Shown: positions 26,879-36,716 of the stretch, one piece after another
Layout of the letters: every line of letters begins with the position of its first letter
How positions within the stretch are numbered: the first letter of the stretch is position 1
Source: Sporosarcina sp. P32b
GTDB lineage: Bacteria; Bacillota; Bacilli; Bacillales_A; Planococcaceae
Assembly: GCF_002743335.1 (NCBI RefSeq)
Contig: NZ_PDZB01000003.1
Span: 1 to 64,000, forward strand
DNA: 64,000 bases
Direction: 5' to 3'
The notes under the pieces: model-generated
What the model was told of the DNA's origin: nothing
Database searches by the model: none
What the model saw: only the letters and a program-made list of their open reading frames with translations
Position numbers and translations under genes: made by a program

Positions 26879-29839
26879 TTATTCTTTTGCTGCAGGAGCT
26901 GCATCTGGCTTTGGTTCAGGTGTAGCTTCCGGCTTTGCTTCTGGTTTTGGTTCTGGTTTAGATTCGGGTGTAGCTTCTGGTTTCGAATCTGGTTTTGATT
27001 CAGCATCTGTTTCCGGTTTTGCATCCGGTTTCGTTTCTGGATTAGTTCCTGGTTTTGTTCCAGAATTCGTATCTGATTTCGGTTCTGCTTTTGGTGCAGG
27101 TGCAGCATTTGTTACCGTGTTTGAAGGCCCTGATAGTTGGCCGGTAATATCAACTGCGCGCACATAGTAAGAACCATATCCGACTTTATACGATCTAGAA
27201 GCTCCGTCATGAACCGTACCGATTCTAGCACCGTTCTGATAAATGTAATAACCAATTACATCATTTGAAGAGGAGCCGGTCCATGTAAGAACTGAACCAT
27301 TTTGTCCTGCCGATACGGCTGCAGGTGGTACATTGTCAGCAGGGAATGTGCCGCCTGCGACACTGCTTGAATAACTGCCACGACCTGCAAGTAGTTTAGA
27401 AGCATCTCCACCTAAACGTCCAAGCATCCGCTTTCCATATTCAGAAGTTACGCCAACGCCGCCAGACGTGACAAATTCACGAGGAGTAGAAGCTAACGCC
27501 TGATATAGTTTTCCATTTACTCGAACAGCCGCTGATGAAACGATACTGTCATCCGCTTTTGATGGAACCATCTTTTTCGAATTAAATAAATCTGATCGAA
27601 CGAGTCCTGCTGATGAACATGCAGCAGAAGGAGCGAGTCCTGAAATGCCACAGAATGAACGTGTGACAACACCGTTAGGGCGCTTAAAGGTATCTCTTGC
27701 TTTAATCGTTTCTGGTATCACGGTATTGGCTGTATTCATCAATTGTCCGTACAATCGTGCTGTCCGTTCTGATGGATGCATTTGACCACTGTTGTAGCCG
27801 TGATATAACGGTGTAGTACGCTTTTTATAGCCCATCCAAACACCCAACGAAACGTTTGGATTATAGCCGACTAGCCAGGCATCTCCATATTTCTGGGATG
27901 TACCAGTTTTTGCAGCCAAATCCGGTCGGAAGTTCATCAAACCAGGTAATCTAGCAGCCGTACCATTTCCTTTTAATACATCACGCATCATATCTGTGAT
28001 GATATAAGAAGTTTCTGGACTGAATACTTCCACTGGTTCAGCTTTGTGTTCAAATACGACATTGCCTTTCATATCTTCAATCCGTTCAATCATATATGAT
28101 TGAATAAATTGTCCGCCATTGGCAAATGTAGCATATGCATTTGTATTTTCTTCTACAGATACATCCATAGTACCTAATGCTGCAGAAAGACCACTACCTG
28201 CTCGATCTGTAGCATTTTTGAATTTCATTTTCTTAAGAAAATCAATCGGGTTTCTATCTATTATCTGATCATATAGACGTACAGTAGATACGTTTTGTGA
28301 GCGAGCCAGTGATTCGCGTGCGGGCAATACTCCAAGCTCTCGGTCGAAGTAGTTGGCTGGAGAATATCCATCTCTACCTATAAACTTCACATCCACTACC
28401 GGACTACCTGCACCAATCACACCATATTCAATGGCAGGTGCGTATACAAGTAAAGGTTTCATGGAGGATCCATTCTCTCGAAAAGCTTGCGTAGAGTGAT
28501 TCATTGCTTCCAGTTCGTAATCACGACCACCGACGAATGAGAGTATTTGACCTGTATGGTTTTCGATCATCATCGCCCCCACTTGAACAGGATTTTGTTT
28601 CGTAATCGTTTTGCCTGATTCGTCATCTACTGTTTCGGATGTATACGTATATCCGTAGTACTGGAAGCTGTCAGCCACTTCATTCATTTTGTCATACAGC
28701 TCTTTGTTGATCGTAGAGAAGATACGATAGCCGTCTGTTCGCATGGAACGGTCTGCCATGATTTCGTATTTTTCTTTGATCTTGGAATCACCTTCAAAAC
28801 GGTCCGCGTCGATGCCATCTTTTTCAGCTAATACTTTAGCTAAAATTTCGATGGTACGATTTTGAATTTCTTGTGTGACATACGGATAACGTTCCGTCGC
28901 ACGGCGTGAAGGTTGTCTGAAGTCTTTCGTTACATCGTAAGCCTTTGCTTCCTTCCATTCTGCGTCCGTAATATAACCTGCATCACGCATTCTGAACAAT
29001 ACCGTTTTCATTCGGTTAACACCGTACATAAGTTTTTCCCGTTCTTTAATCCCTTGATTTTTACTGTAGAAGGGCGTGTATGTATAAGGTGCTTGTGGAA
29101 TACCCGCAATATATGCAGCTTGCGGCAAACTTAAATCAGCGGCTTTAATGCCGAAGATACCGCGTGCGGCTGTTTCGATACCTGCGATATTCTGTCCCGA
29201 AACATCACGGCCATAAGGAATGATATTCAGGTAAGCTTCGAGAATTTCATCTTTCGTCATGAAGTGCTCCAAACGCATAGCTAGCAAGATTTCTTTGGCT
29301 TTACGTTCATACGATACTTCATTCGTTAGAATCTGGTTTTTGACTAACTGCTGTGTGAGTGTCGATCCACCCGTTTGACTGTCTGAGTTTGTAACATCTT
29401 GGAACACGCCACGGAATATCGCTTTTGGCACGACACCTTTGTGTTCTTCAAAGTATTCATCCTCAGTAGCAAGCACAGCGTCCAGTGCATACTGTGAAAC
29501 TTTATCTAGCGTAATTTGTCGGCGCTCGATGTCCGAGTTGATCTTGCCTAGATAAATACTGTCTGCAAAGAACATTTCAGATGTTTCTTCGTAATTAAAC
29601 ACCTGGTCTCGAAGTTCTTCTTTCGTACGTAACGGTTCTTTCGCAACGAGAGAAGCGAAATAGCCTGCACCAACTGAACTCGCAAATACGGCCCCAATGA
29701 CGGCGAAGATAATGAGTAAAATAAACAAGTTCCAAAGTACGCCGGTACCGATGCGAAGTTTTTTGGCCCAAGGCTCTTTTTTCGCTTGTTCAAACTTATC
29801 TTCAAGTTGCTTAATTCTATTATTCTTTTCGTTATTCAA
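26879..29839 (-). CDS. Class A penicillin-binding protein with FN3 domain
   Basis: A 986-residue bifunctional peptidoglycan synthase. One membrane helix (residues about 40-62) is followed by a GT51 glycosyltransferase (ATEDEYFEEHKGV, GGSTLTQQLVKNQIL) and a transpeptidase with SxxK in NGSSMKPLL, SxN in SRSQN-like LARSQNVSTVRL and KTGT in LAAKTGTSQKYG. Near the C-terminus a fibronectin type III domain (PPAAVSAGQNGSVLTWTGSS) precedes a repetitive Pro-Lys-Glu-Ala-Thr tail of about 60 residues. The open frame starts at ATG 29869, but a TGATATAAT extended -10 overlaps that ATG, and GGGGGGAG sits 7 nt before TTG 29839; TTG is therefore preferred. Confidence 0.93.
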   Translation of the reverse strand: MNNEKNNRIKQLEDKFEQAKKEPWAKKLRIGTGVLWNLFILLIIFAVIGAVFASSVGAGYFASLVAKEPLRTKEELRDQVFNYEETSEMFFADSIYLGKINSDIERRQITLDKVSQYALDAVLATEDEYFEEHKGVVPKAIFRGVFQDVTNSDSQTGGSTLTQQLVKNQILTNEVSYERKAKEILLAMRLEHFMTKDEILEAYLNIIPYGRDVSGQNIAGIETAARGIFGIKAADLSLPQAAYIAGIPQAPYTYTPFYSKNQGIKEREKLMYGVNRMKTVLFRMRDAGYITDAEWKEAKAYDVTKDFRQPSRRATERYPYVTQEIQNRTIEILAKVLAEKDGIDADRFEGDSKIKEKYEIMADRSMRTDGYRIFSTINKELYDKMNEVADSFQYYGYTYTSETVDDESGKTITKQNPVQVGAMMIENHTGQILSFVGGRDYELEAMNHSTQAFRENGSSMKPLLVYAPAIEYGVIGAGSPVVDVKFIGRDGYSPANYFDRELGVLPARESLARSQNVSTVRLYDQIIDRNPIDFLKKMKFKNATDRAGSGLSAALGTMDVSVEENTNAYATFANGGQFIQSYMIERIEDMKGNVVFEHKAEPVEVFSPETSYIITDMMRDVLKGNGTAARLPGLMNFRPDLAAKTGTSQKYGDAWLVGYNPNVSLGVWMGYKKRTTPLYHGYNSGQMHPSERTARLYGQLMNTANTVIPETIKARDTFKRPNGVVTRSFCGISGLAPSAACSSAGLVRSDLFNSKKMVPSKADDSIVSSAAVRVNGKLYQALASTPREFVTSGGVGVTSEYGKRMLGRLGGDASKLLAGRGSYSSSVAGGTFPADNVPPAAVSAGQNGSVLTWTGSSSNDVIGYYIYQNGARIGTVHDGASRSYKVGYGSYYVRAVDITGQLSGPSNTVTNAAPAPKAEPKSDTNSGTKPGTNPETKPDAKPETDAESKPDSKPEATPESKPEPKPEAKPEATPEPKPDAAPAAKE

Positions 29840-29867
29840 AGTTTTTCTCCCCCCAAAAATCTTTCTC

Positions 29868-29876
29868 ATTATATCA
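29868..29876 (-). promoter_or_regulatory. Extended -10 promoter of the PBP gene
   Basis: TGATATAAT on the minus strand, a full TGnTATAAT extended -10. A start near 29861 would give a leader of about 20 nt to the TTG start. No clear -35 is seen. Confidence 0.65.
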
Positions 29877-29905
29877 CAGATTCAAAAGGAAATATGCATT
29901 AATTG

Positions 29906-29933
29906 TTGACTTTCATTGGAAGATAGGTAAAAT
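29906..29933 (+). promoter_or_regulatory. SigA-type promoter of tyrS
   Basis: TTGACT at 29906-29911, a 16-nt spacer and TAAAAT at 29928-29933, just upstream of the T-box leader. Confidence 0.7.
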
Positions 29934-29939
29934 TGAACT

Positions 29940-30186
29940 CATACGAAATTACATGTCGAAGAAACCGAAGTAGTGGTAGTGAGTTCCGTCCTAGAGAGAC
30001 AGCGGTTGGTGGAAGCTGTTCGGTGCACTATACATGAATTACAGTTTTGGAGTGTACGTTTTGCGCAACGTTACTAGCGCCTCAAAGCCGGAGAGTGTTT
30101 ACTCTCAAGCCGGGTGGTACCGCGTTATGAATTACTCAACTAACGTCCCTGCATGATCATTTATTGATCGTGTGGGGACTTTTTAT
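29940..30186 (+). ncRNA. T-box riboswitch (tyrosine type) with terminator
   Basis: This leader shows the T-box element GGGTGGTACCGCG (30112-30124), whose UGGU bulge would pair with a tRNA ACCA end, as tRNA-Tyr has A73. The terminator is a stem from GTCCC at 30145 to GGGAC at 30179, with loop arms TGATCAT/TGATCG, then TTTTT. The upstream part (about 29940-30060) should be stem I; UAC triplets at 30031 and 30040 are both candidates for the tyrosine specifier. It controls tyrS by sensing uncharged tRNA-Tyr. Confidence 0.92.
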
Positions 30187-30207
30187 GTTGAAAATAGGAG
30201 GAAATAA

Positions 30208-31476
<1,269 letters not shown>

Positions 31477-31491
31477 CTGGGAGATCATAAA

Positions 31492-31836
31492 TTGAAAAAA
31501 GAGTATATGATGTACGCGATGACGTTAGGTTTAATAGGCGACGCGATTAATGAAATGATCGATGCGGTGGAAGAGGATAGCCCAGAAGGTGTTAAACGCG
31601 CCGCTAAGCGATTTACTACTGTAACGACAACCATTAAAGAAGAAACGCCACCAAACATTTTCGCGATTGAGCATCAAGAACTGGTTGAAGCCTTTACACT
31701 GTGGAATGTAGCGAACAAGCAAGCGACCGCTATGCGATCTGAAAACATCGTGGAAGCTGCATCAGCCGCTTTAGATAAGCATGAAGGTTTCCTAGTGAGT
31801 ATCATGGATCGAATTTATGATACGTTACGTAATTAA
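31492..31836 (+). CDS. Small protein of unknown function downstream of tyrS
   Basis: A 114-residue, predominantly helical protein that starts with TTG at 31492, 8 nt after GGGAG. It has no signal peptide or recognisable motif. It begins 15 nt after tyrS, so it is probably in the same transcript, and it ends at a UUCG-loop terminator. First gene of the accessory stretch between tyrS and rpsD, which are neighbours in B. subtilis. Confidence 0.6.
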   Translation: MKKEYMMYAMTLGLIGDAINEMIDAVEEDSPEGVKRAAKRFTTVTTTIKEETPPNIFAIEHQELVEAFTLWNVANKQATAMRSENIVEAASAALDKHEGFLVSIMDRIYDTLRN

Positions 31837-31849
31837 TAGTGGATGAAAA

Positions 31850-31874
31850 GGCATCTCTTCGGAGGTGTCTTTTT
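31850..31874 (+). terminator. UUCG-tetraloop terminator
   Basis: GGCATCTC and GAGGTGTC form an 8-bp stem (with G-U pairs) around a TTCG loop, followed by TTTTT. The 18-nt core is identical to that at 41327-41344. Confidence 0.85.
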
Positions 31875-32004
31875 ATGTTGGAAATAGTAATTCTGTTGAT
31901 ATAGGGAAGGGAATATAAGTGAAATAACGAATTTTAGTAAAAGTACCTATGTGGTAAAACAGCTATAACTGATTACCTCATAGGCACTCTACTTTATTGT
32001 GTGC

Positions 32005-32412
32005 TTATTGTATTAACATTTTTTTGATGATGCGAATGTCTGTATCGTGATCATTAACAAGGCGTTGAGTCATGTGCATTTCATCTAATTTTTCTGTATT
32101 CCGTGAGACGTTTTCGGTTAAAGCGTCAATTTTCTCATCAGTCGAAATGGAGCGTGCATCAAGTTCAAATATAGCCTGTTTCATAAATCTTTGTTCTTCT
32201 TTAATGGAAGCAACATCCGACTTGAGTAAAGAGACGTCCGTTTTTAGTAAAGAGACATCAGTTTTTAATGAAGAAATATCAGGTTTTAGAGAAGAGAAAT
32301 CGGTTTTTAAAGAAGAAAACTCATCTTTAATATCTTTTTTAAAGACGGATAAATCCTGTTCCATGTTCGTCATTTTATTAACCATAAGTTCTAGAAGTTC
32401 TCGATCCGTCAT
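32005..32412 (-). CDS. Coiled-coil protein with heptad repeats, unknown function
   Basis: A 135-residue soluble coiled-coil protein. Residues 25-65 contain repeats of a 7-residue unit (SSLKTDF, SSLKPDI, SSLKTDV, SLLKTDV, SLLKSDV), encoded by a 21-bp tandem repeat at about 32222-32330. The start ATG at 32412 has AGGAGG 6-9 nt upstream; the frame also reaches an ATG at 32427 that lies in front of that site. Such proteins are common near mobile elements in Bacillaceae, with unknown roles. Confidence 0.72.
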   Translation of the reverse strand: MTDRELLELMVNKMTNMEQDLSVFKKDIKDEFSSLKTDFSSLKPDISSLKTDVSLLKTDVSLLKSDVASIKEEQRFMKQAIFELDARSISTDEKIDALTENVSRNTEKLDEMHMTQRLVNDHDTDIRIIKKMLIQ

Positions 32413-32680
32413 ATAATACCTCCTCATAGTTTTTTTGTATGTGTTTTTTAATAGATATCTAAATTAAATTTGCTTATTGTATATTTGATGTCTATCATAT
32501 CATGTTTTAAACAATTTGTACAGAACGTATATTCGTGTCTGGTATATTTCTATCGGAGTTATTTGAGTGATGACAACCCTAAACGTTCAAGAAAGCACAA
32601 AAACTTAGCGCTCACATCCTCAACTTAAAAGGGTTTTCCTTCTCTATGTCGAATACTGTAGATAGAGGGAAGTGAGAAGT

Positions 32681-32884
32681 TTGAAAAAATACAGAGTACA
32701 TTACCACTTTGCAGGTGCTGAAAGTATTGTCAGAATCGTTGAAGCGGAAGATCAAGAAGATGCGTTAGGGATGGCGACAAGTTCCCGAAGCAATGATATT
32801 GTTTTTACAGATAGTAAAGGAACGTTATATTGTTTCTTTTATAGAGACGTAAAATATGTTTCAATTGTAGAAGACAGATCATAA
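32681..32884 (+). CDS. Small conserved-looking protein of unknown function
   Basis: A 67-residue protein (LKKYRVHYHFAGAESIVRIV onward) with alternating strands and no signal peptide. The start could be TTG at 32681 or GTG at 32672; GAGGGAAG lies 2 nt before the GTG and about 12 nt before the TTG, so TTG is only slightly preferred. Followed by a terminator at 32922-32952. I do not recognise a family. Confidence 0.55.
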   Translation: MKKYRVHYHFAGAESIVRIVEAEDQEDALGMATSSRSNDIVFTDSKGTLYCFFYRDVKYVSIVEDRS

Positions 32885-33335
32885 ACAACAGAAGTATAAA
32901 ACTTTTGTGAAATAGTAATTCGGAGCGTCCTTTCTTGGGACGTTCTTTTTTATATATTTTTTAATTCCTAATAAAGAAGATTTGCTTCCATGCATCATAT
33001 AATAAAAAACCACATGTACATATAGCTTTTTAGCACGTTTCAAAATGGTACGACGGATGTTTCATTTTGAAACGAAGGTGCGTATCAATGTGAAACGACA
33101 CATCGTATCATATTGGTACGGCCTATAACCAAAGAACTTAAGAACTAAAGAATAAAGATATTGTCGAGAAGCATCTCGACGTCGAGTATTTCTCGATTCC
33201 TTTTCGGCTGAGAAAACTTTTTACACCTAGTATCCTTTTTGCTTCTCAGCTCTATATAGTGTGCAAAGCTAACCTGGTGGTATTTTGTAACTTGAAGTCA
33301 CAATCTACGTCTACGTTTAAAAGGAGTGGAGAATT
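32885..33335. other. Intergenic stretch with terminator and clustered inverted repeats
   Basis: Holds a terminator (32922-32952, GAGCGTCC/GGGACGTTC then T-run), a 12-bp inverted repeat (33036-33047 with 33063-33074, CGTTTCAAAATG), two shared CGTATCA boxes (33081-33087 and 33103-33109 region), and a GTCGAGA-AGCA-TCTCGAC hairpin (33163-33180) followed by TCGAG-TATTT-CTCGA. No gene seen. Confidence 0.6.
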
Positions 33336-34007
33336 ATGACAAAAAGAATGCTGCTACTTCCTGTTTTATTATTGCTGACAGCTTGCTCTATCAACCCATC
33401 CTCGCAGAACACGATTATTGACTGGGTAGATTTTGTGAAATGGAATGATGCGACGTATGAAGCGAACTATGAAATGAACGAGCTTGAAAAGGACTGGGAA
33501 ACTGCTGAAGAAGTAGGAGAAGTGAAGTATATGTTGGATGGCCATGCAAGTGCCAATCATCAGTCGAAAAATGGAGATGCTGCTTACTTGCCGAAAGGGA
33601 CGAAATTATTCGCAATGAAAGGATATGATCCGGCATTTCAAATTATAGCGGACGGTAAGGTATACGAAGTCACTGAATCGGATACGGCTGAAACAGTTGG
33701 AGATTTTTTAGATATAGAAGGGAAGGTACAGCGAGTCATTTTACAAAGCGAGCAAGATTTATCGTTCATTGGGGAATTTTCGGATGAGCATGCAGAGCAG
33801 CTGATTGAAGAGTTGCTGATCATGCCGTATGAACCGGATAGAAGAGCGACGGAAGGAAAGCGAGTGTTTTTTGGAATTGAGCTAGTAGACGGGACTATGA
33901 CCCGATCGCTTTATTGGCCGGAGACGGGTTATGTTCATTATGGTGGTGTGGCTTCTCAAACGATTAAAGACATATTTGAGGCTGAGATGGATAAGTATGA
34001 TTACTGA
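33336..34007 (+). CDS. Putative lipoprotein of unknown function
   Basis: A 223-residue secreted lipoprotein. The signal peptide MTKRMLLLPVLLLLTAC has a lipobox LLTAC with cysteine at residue 17. The mature domain is acidic (pI low by eye), with no motif I recognise. The ATG at 33336 follows AAAAGGAGTGGAG. It is preceded by the inverted-repeat-rich region and has no obvious operon partner. Confidence 0.7.
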   Translation: MTKRMLLLPVLLLLTACSINPSSQNTIIDWVDFVKWNDATYEANYEMNELEKDWETAEEVGEVKYMLDGHASANHQSKNGDAAYLPKGTKLFAMKGYDPAFQIIADGKVYEVTESDTAETVGDFLDIEGKVQRVILQSEQDLSFIGEFSDEHAEQLIEELLIMPYEPDRRATEGKRVFFGIELVDGTMTRSLYWPETGYVHYGGVASQTIKDIFEAEMDKYDY

Positions 34008-34225
34008 AGAAAATTGATAAATATAAAATAGGGTGAAGTGCAATCATGATTTTTTAAACAAATTATGAAAGTTTGATATGCAGGTACTCTATATAAATAG
34101 ATAACACCTTGGTCAAAGGAGATATTACTGAAAAAGGGAATTAAGATACAATTGCATATACTACACCGAAAGAAGCATCTACAAAGTAAAATGTGTTTTT
34201 ATAAGAAAAAGAGCCATTCAAGGCT

Positions 34226-34423
34226 CTAGTGATATTCTTTAGATTTCTTTAGACACTCTTCAAAATGCAATACGATATCGTTAAAGGAAAACTCGTTTTC
34301 TTCGATGTTGTATACAATGATGTTTGTATCGCTATCGTATCTCTTATTGAAAACCGGCTTTACATGGTTATTCTGGATTAAAGCCTTAGCAAGTTCAACT
34401 GCCAACCTTTTATTACCATCCAA
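34226..34423 (-). CDS. Small protein of unknown function
   Basis: A 65-residue protein. The start TTG at 34423 lies 8 nt after AGGAGG; the GTG at 34432 overlaps that site. The sequence LDGNKRLAVELAKALIQNN suggests helix. No family recognised. Possibly a phage-like or accessory gene. Confidence 0.5.
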   Translation of the reverse strand: MDGNKRLAVELAKALIQNNHVKPVFNKRYDSDTNIIVYNIEENEFSFNDIVLHFEECLKKSKEYH

Positions 34424-34752
34424 ATAAAACACCTCCTAAGTGATTATATTTGAATGAATAAGAGAATATGAAAGACGTACGATTGTTGGGGGGTACGACG
34501 GAAGCATATAAGGAACTTGTGTCGTAAAAGTTACTTGTGTAAGAAAAAATATGGATGTTCTCACGAATATGAGAGTTTTACACACAGGTATCTATTAGTG
34601 ATTCGGAGCCTAGTATCTTTGTTAAATGTGAATGGTTAAGGTCATTTAGCACGATGGAGATTATTGTGTTCTTCAACATAAGTAAAAGTATGAGACTCTA
34701 AAAAACTTTGAATTGTGTCGGGACCGGGTAAGTTTATTAATCAGGATTCTGC
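34424..34752. other. Intergenic stretch without a recognisable gene
   Basis: About 330 AT-rich bases. No ORF with a binding site and no clear hairpin terminator were found. It separates a 65-residue ORF from the split gene at 34753-35370. Confidence 0.4.
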
Positions 34753-35370
34753 TCATATATTAAGGCAAAAGTTTAGAAAATCATCTCCAAAGCGTGATAC
34801 TGAAATCATTTTGCTAACAGGGCTACTACCAATTCTGGTTTCTGCAAGATAAGAAGACTGTAATAAACCTAGCATCTCCAATCTTGATAATGCTGCTATT
34901 GAATATGCAGAATTAGTATCTGAATAATCTATTTCGTAGTCGGGATACTCTTTGGATTTACTAAGTAAAACCTGAAATTCTAGAATAGTAATAGAAGATA
35001 AAGTGTCTAAAAGTATCTGTCGTTTATCATAATTTTGTTTCGTGGTGGAATTTTGCAATAGGCTTATGAAGAAGTTTTTTAGATAAATTCTTTTTTTCTC
35101 AGAAGATTCTCTTTCAACTTGCTCATTAAGTCTTTCGATCAAAGCTATTAGTCAGTCTTCATCGTGGTCTTGAATAGATAGAATCTTATTGTCAAATTTT
35201 GATATTTGATCGGAAACTTCTTGATAAAATGATTCTAATCGTTTAAAACGCTTTGTTTGCTTTACGGAAAAATAAGAAGTGGCTAATGCTCCACCAACGT
35301 AAGGAATTAGCTGCAGGACTGATTCAACTGTGACCTCTAACTTTTCCCGTCCGGTAAGTTTATCAGTCAT
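34753..35370 (-). pseudogene. Unknown protein split by one in-frame TGA
   Basis: Two open segments (35370-35152 and 35142-34753) lie in the same frame. Only TGA at 35152-35154 and three further codons (CTA ATA GCT) separate them, so they read as one protein of about 205 residues with a single stop. The N-terminal part has a hydrophobic segment (LQLIPYVGGALATSYF) then a basic helix; the C-terminal part ends in a winged-helix-like segment (AYSIAALSRLEMLGLLQ). The second segment has a poor binding site (TTG at 35142). A nonsense mutation is the simplest reading. Function unknown; the layout recalls accessory or anti-phage proteins, but this is only a guess. Confidence 0.6.
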
Positions 35371-35450
35371 GACTTCATCTCGCTTTTTAAAGACATTGTC
35401 GCATATAGGTAGTGCTTATTAATAGGTAAAGAATGAAAGATTTTACGAAC

Positions 35451-36251
35451 CTAAATTGCAATGATTTGACGTGAAATGAATCCAACTGTTCCTTCTACAC
35501 TAGCCTTATCTTTTGGCTTTCTAACTCGACTGGGCACAATGATTGTGCGATAGTAATCTGCCAGTTCACGATAGGATTCATTTAGGAGAGGCTCTATTCG
35601 TCGGGCTTTAATTACTCCTGTTTTTAAATTGTCAGGCACCAAAGTTTCTGGCACCCCATCAAAATATTCATACGCTCGAATATGAGCAGACAACCAATTG
35701 GGCGACTTCATATCCAGAAATGCCTCTGCGTAGCTGAATTGGCTGTAAGGCAAGGTCGCTATAAATACATAAGCAGGAATGCGTTCCCCAGTAAAACGAT
35801 CGGTTACATGCAAGGTGGTGCCTGCCCAATCTACTTCCATGATTTTACCTGGCTTTCTGCGGATAGGCATGGTCAATTTATACTTTCTCGCATATTTCCC
35901 ATACTGTTCGCAAAACGTTCTATAAGCGTAAGGTATTTTCCCAACCTCACGTGCCTCTACCGCATACTCATGATGCAATAAGGCCAGAGTGACATTCTTT
36001 TTTTGCAGTTCTTTATGCACCTTCTCCCACTGAATAGGGAAGTATCCCTTTTCACTTGCCTGCTTCTCGGGAAAGAGAAGCTCCTCCAACCATTGATTGG
36101 TCGTCGTGTCGTTCAAGCTTGCTAAGTCGTGTTCCTTGGCGCGCTGAACGACCTCAGAAACCGTATTTCGAGAATGGCCAGTGCTAGAACTAATGGTGCG
36201 CTGACTGATTCCGTCAAAATACAATTCGAGTATTTTACGACAATTAACCAC
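35451..36251 (-). pseudogene. istA: Truncated IS21-type transposase (IstA N-terminal part)
   Basis: 266 residues of an IstA transposase, which is normally about 400-500. It has the N-terminal helix-turn-helix (QRTISSSTGHSRNTVSEVV) and most of the DDE core: first D in IMEVDWAGTTLHV, second D in VPDNLKTGVIKA, and the DKASVEGTVG segment with the E. It stops shortly after this point (FISRQIIAI), so the C-terminus is lost. GTG start at 36251 follows AGGAGG. Not expected to be functional. Confidence 0.85.
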
Positions 36252-36340
36252 AAAAAAACCTCCTGTTTAATAAAATTGTCATGCTTGTACGCATGCAATT
36301 TTAATTATACAGAAGGTGATTTAATTAGTAGGGCGGCCCT

Positions 36341-36410
36341 CATGTCCGCATTCACCGGCTCAATCGTCCGCACTGGGGGGCTCAAAACTCCGCAGAGGTG
36401 GCTCAATTCA
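36341..36410. repeat. IS21 terminal direct repeats (3 x 22 bp)
   Basis: Three tandem, imperfect 22-bp repeats with TCCGC boxes at 36345, 36367 and 36389 and GGCTCAA boxes between. These are probably the transposase-binding sites of the IS end. Confidence 0.75.
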
Positions 36411-36716
36411 CATGCAATAATCAGAAGCGACTTTCAGTTCTTTGAATGAGTGGCCATAAACTAGTAAAACCATTTAAGGAGTATTTCCTAAGCTGTCTGC
36501 AATAGTTTGCAAAGGGGGGCGTTGACTAATTAAAATCGTGGCATATGTATGACGTAATCCGTGCGGTGTGATTTTCTTCAAATGTTTCAAGCATAAGGAA
36601 TGGATGAGGGGATGACAGAAGTGTATGTAGCTGACGGTTTGATTTTTATTACCGCGTATGTATTTGGATTTATCAAAGGTAAGCAGTAGACACAAACTAT
36701 CGAGAAGAGATTGCAC
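36408..36716 (-). pseudogene. Tyrosine recombinase (integrase) C-terminal fragment
   Basis: The frame from 36716 carries the active-site motif HGLRHTYAT and ends LGNTP at a TAA (36474-36476). Read through that stop, the same frame continues MVLLVYGHSF, which holds the catalytic tyrosine (YGHS), then ends at the IS21 edge (36408). The normal sequence would have a glutamate at the TAA, so it is a nonsense mutation (probably GAA to TAA). The N-terminal two thirds are missing or unrecognisable. This is the remnant of a phage or ICE integrase, disrupted by the IS. Confidence 0.8.

Larger units (their letters stand above)
35451..36412 (-). mobile_element. IS21-family insertion sequence remnant
   Basis: It includes the truncated istA-like gene and one intact end. 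The right end (36341-36410) has three tandem copies of a 22-bp motif with TCCGCA...GGCTCAA (TCCGC at 36345, 36367 and 36389), the multiple terminal repeats typical of IS21 ends. The left part, including the rest of istA and all of istB, is missing. It inserted into the 3' end of a tyrosine recombinase gene. Confidence 0.8.

Noticed and set aside
26777..27167. Plus-strand open frames rich in Gly, Phe and Ser across the PBP tail
   Set aside because: They are shadows of the repetitive Pro-Lys-Glu-coding tail on the minus strand.
34424..34752. tRNA or attachment site next to the integrase remnant
   Set aside because: No tRNA-like cloverleaf and no clear direct repeats were seen in the flanks.
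35142..35154. Selenocysteine or programmed read-through at the TGA
   Set aside because: No SECIS-like hairpin was seen and the family is unknown; a plain nonsense mutation is simpler.
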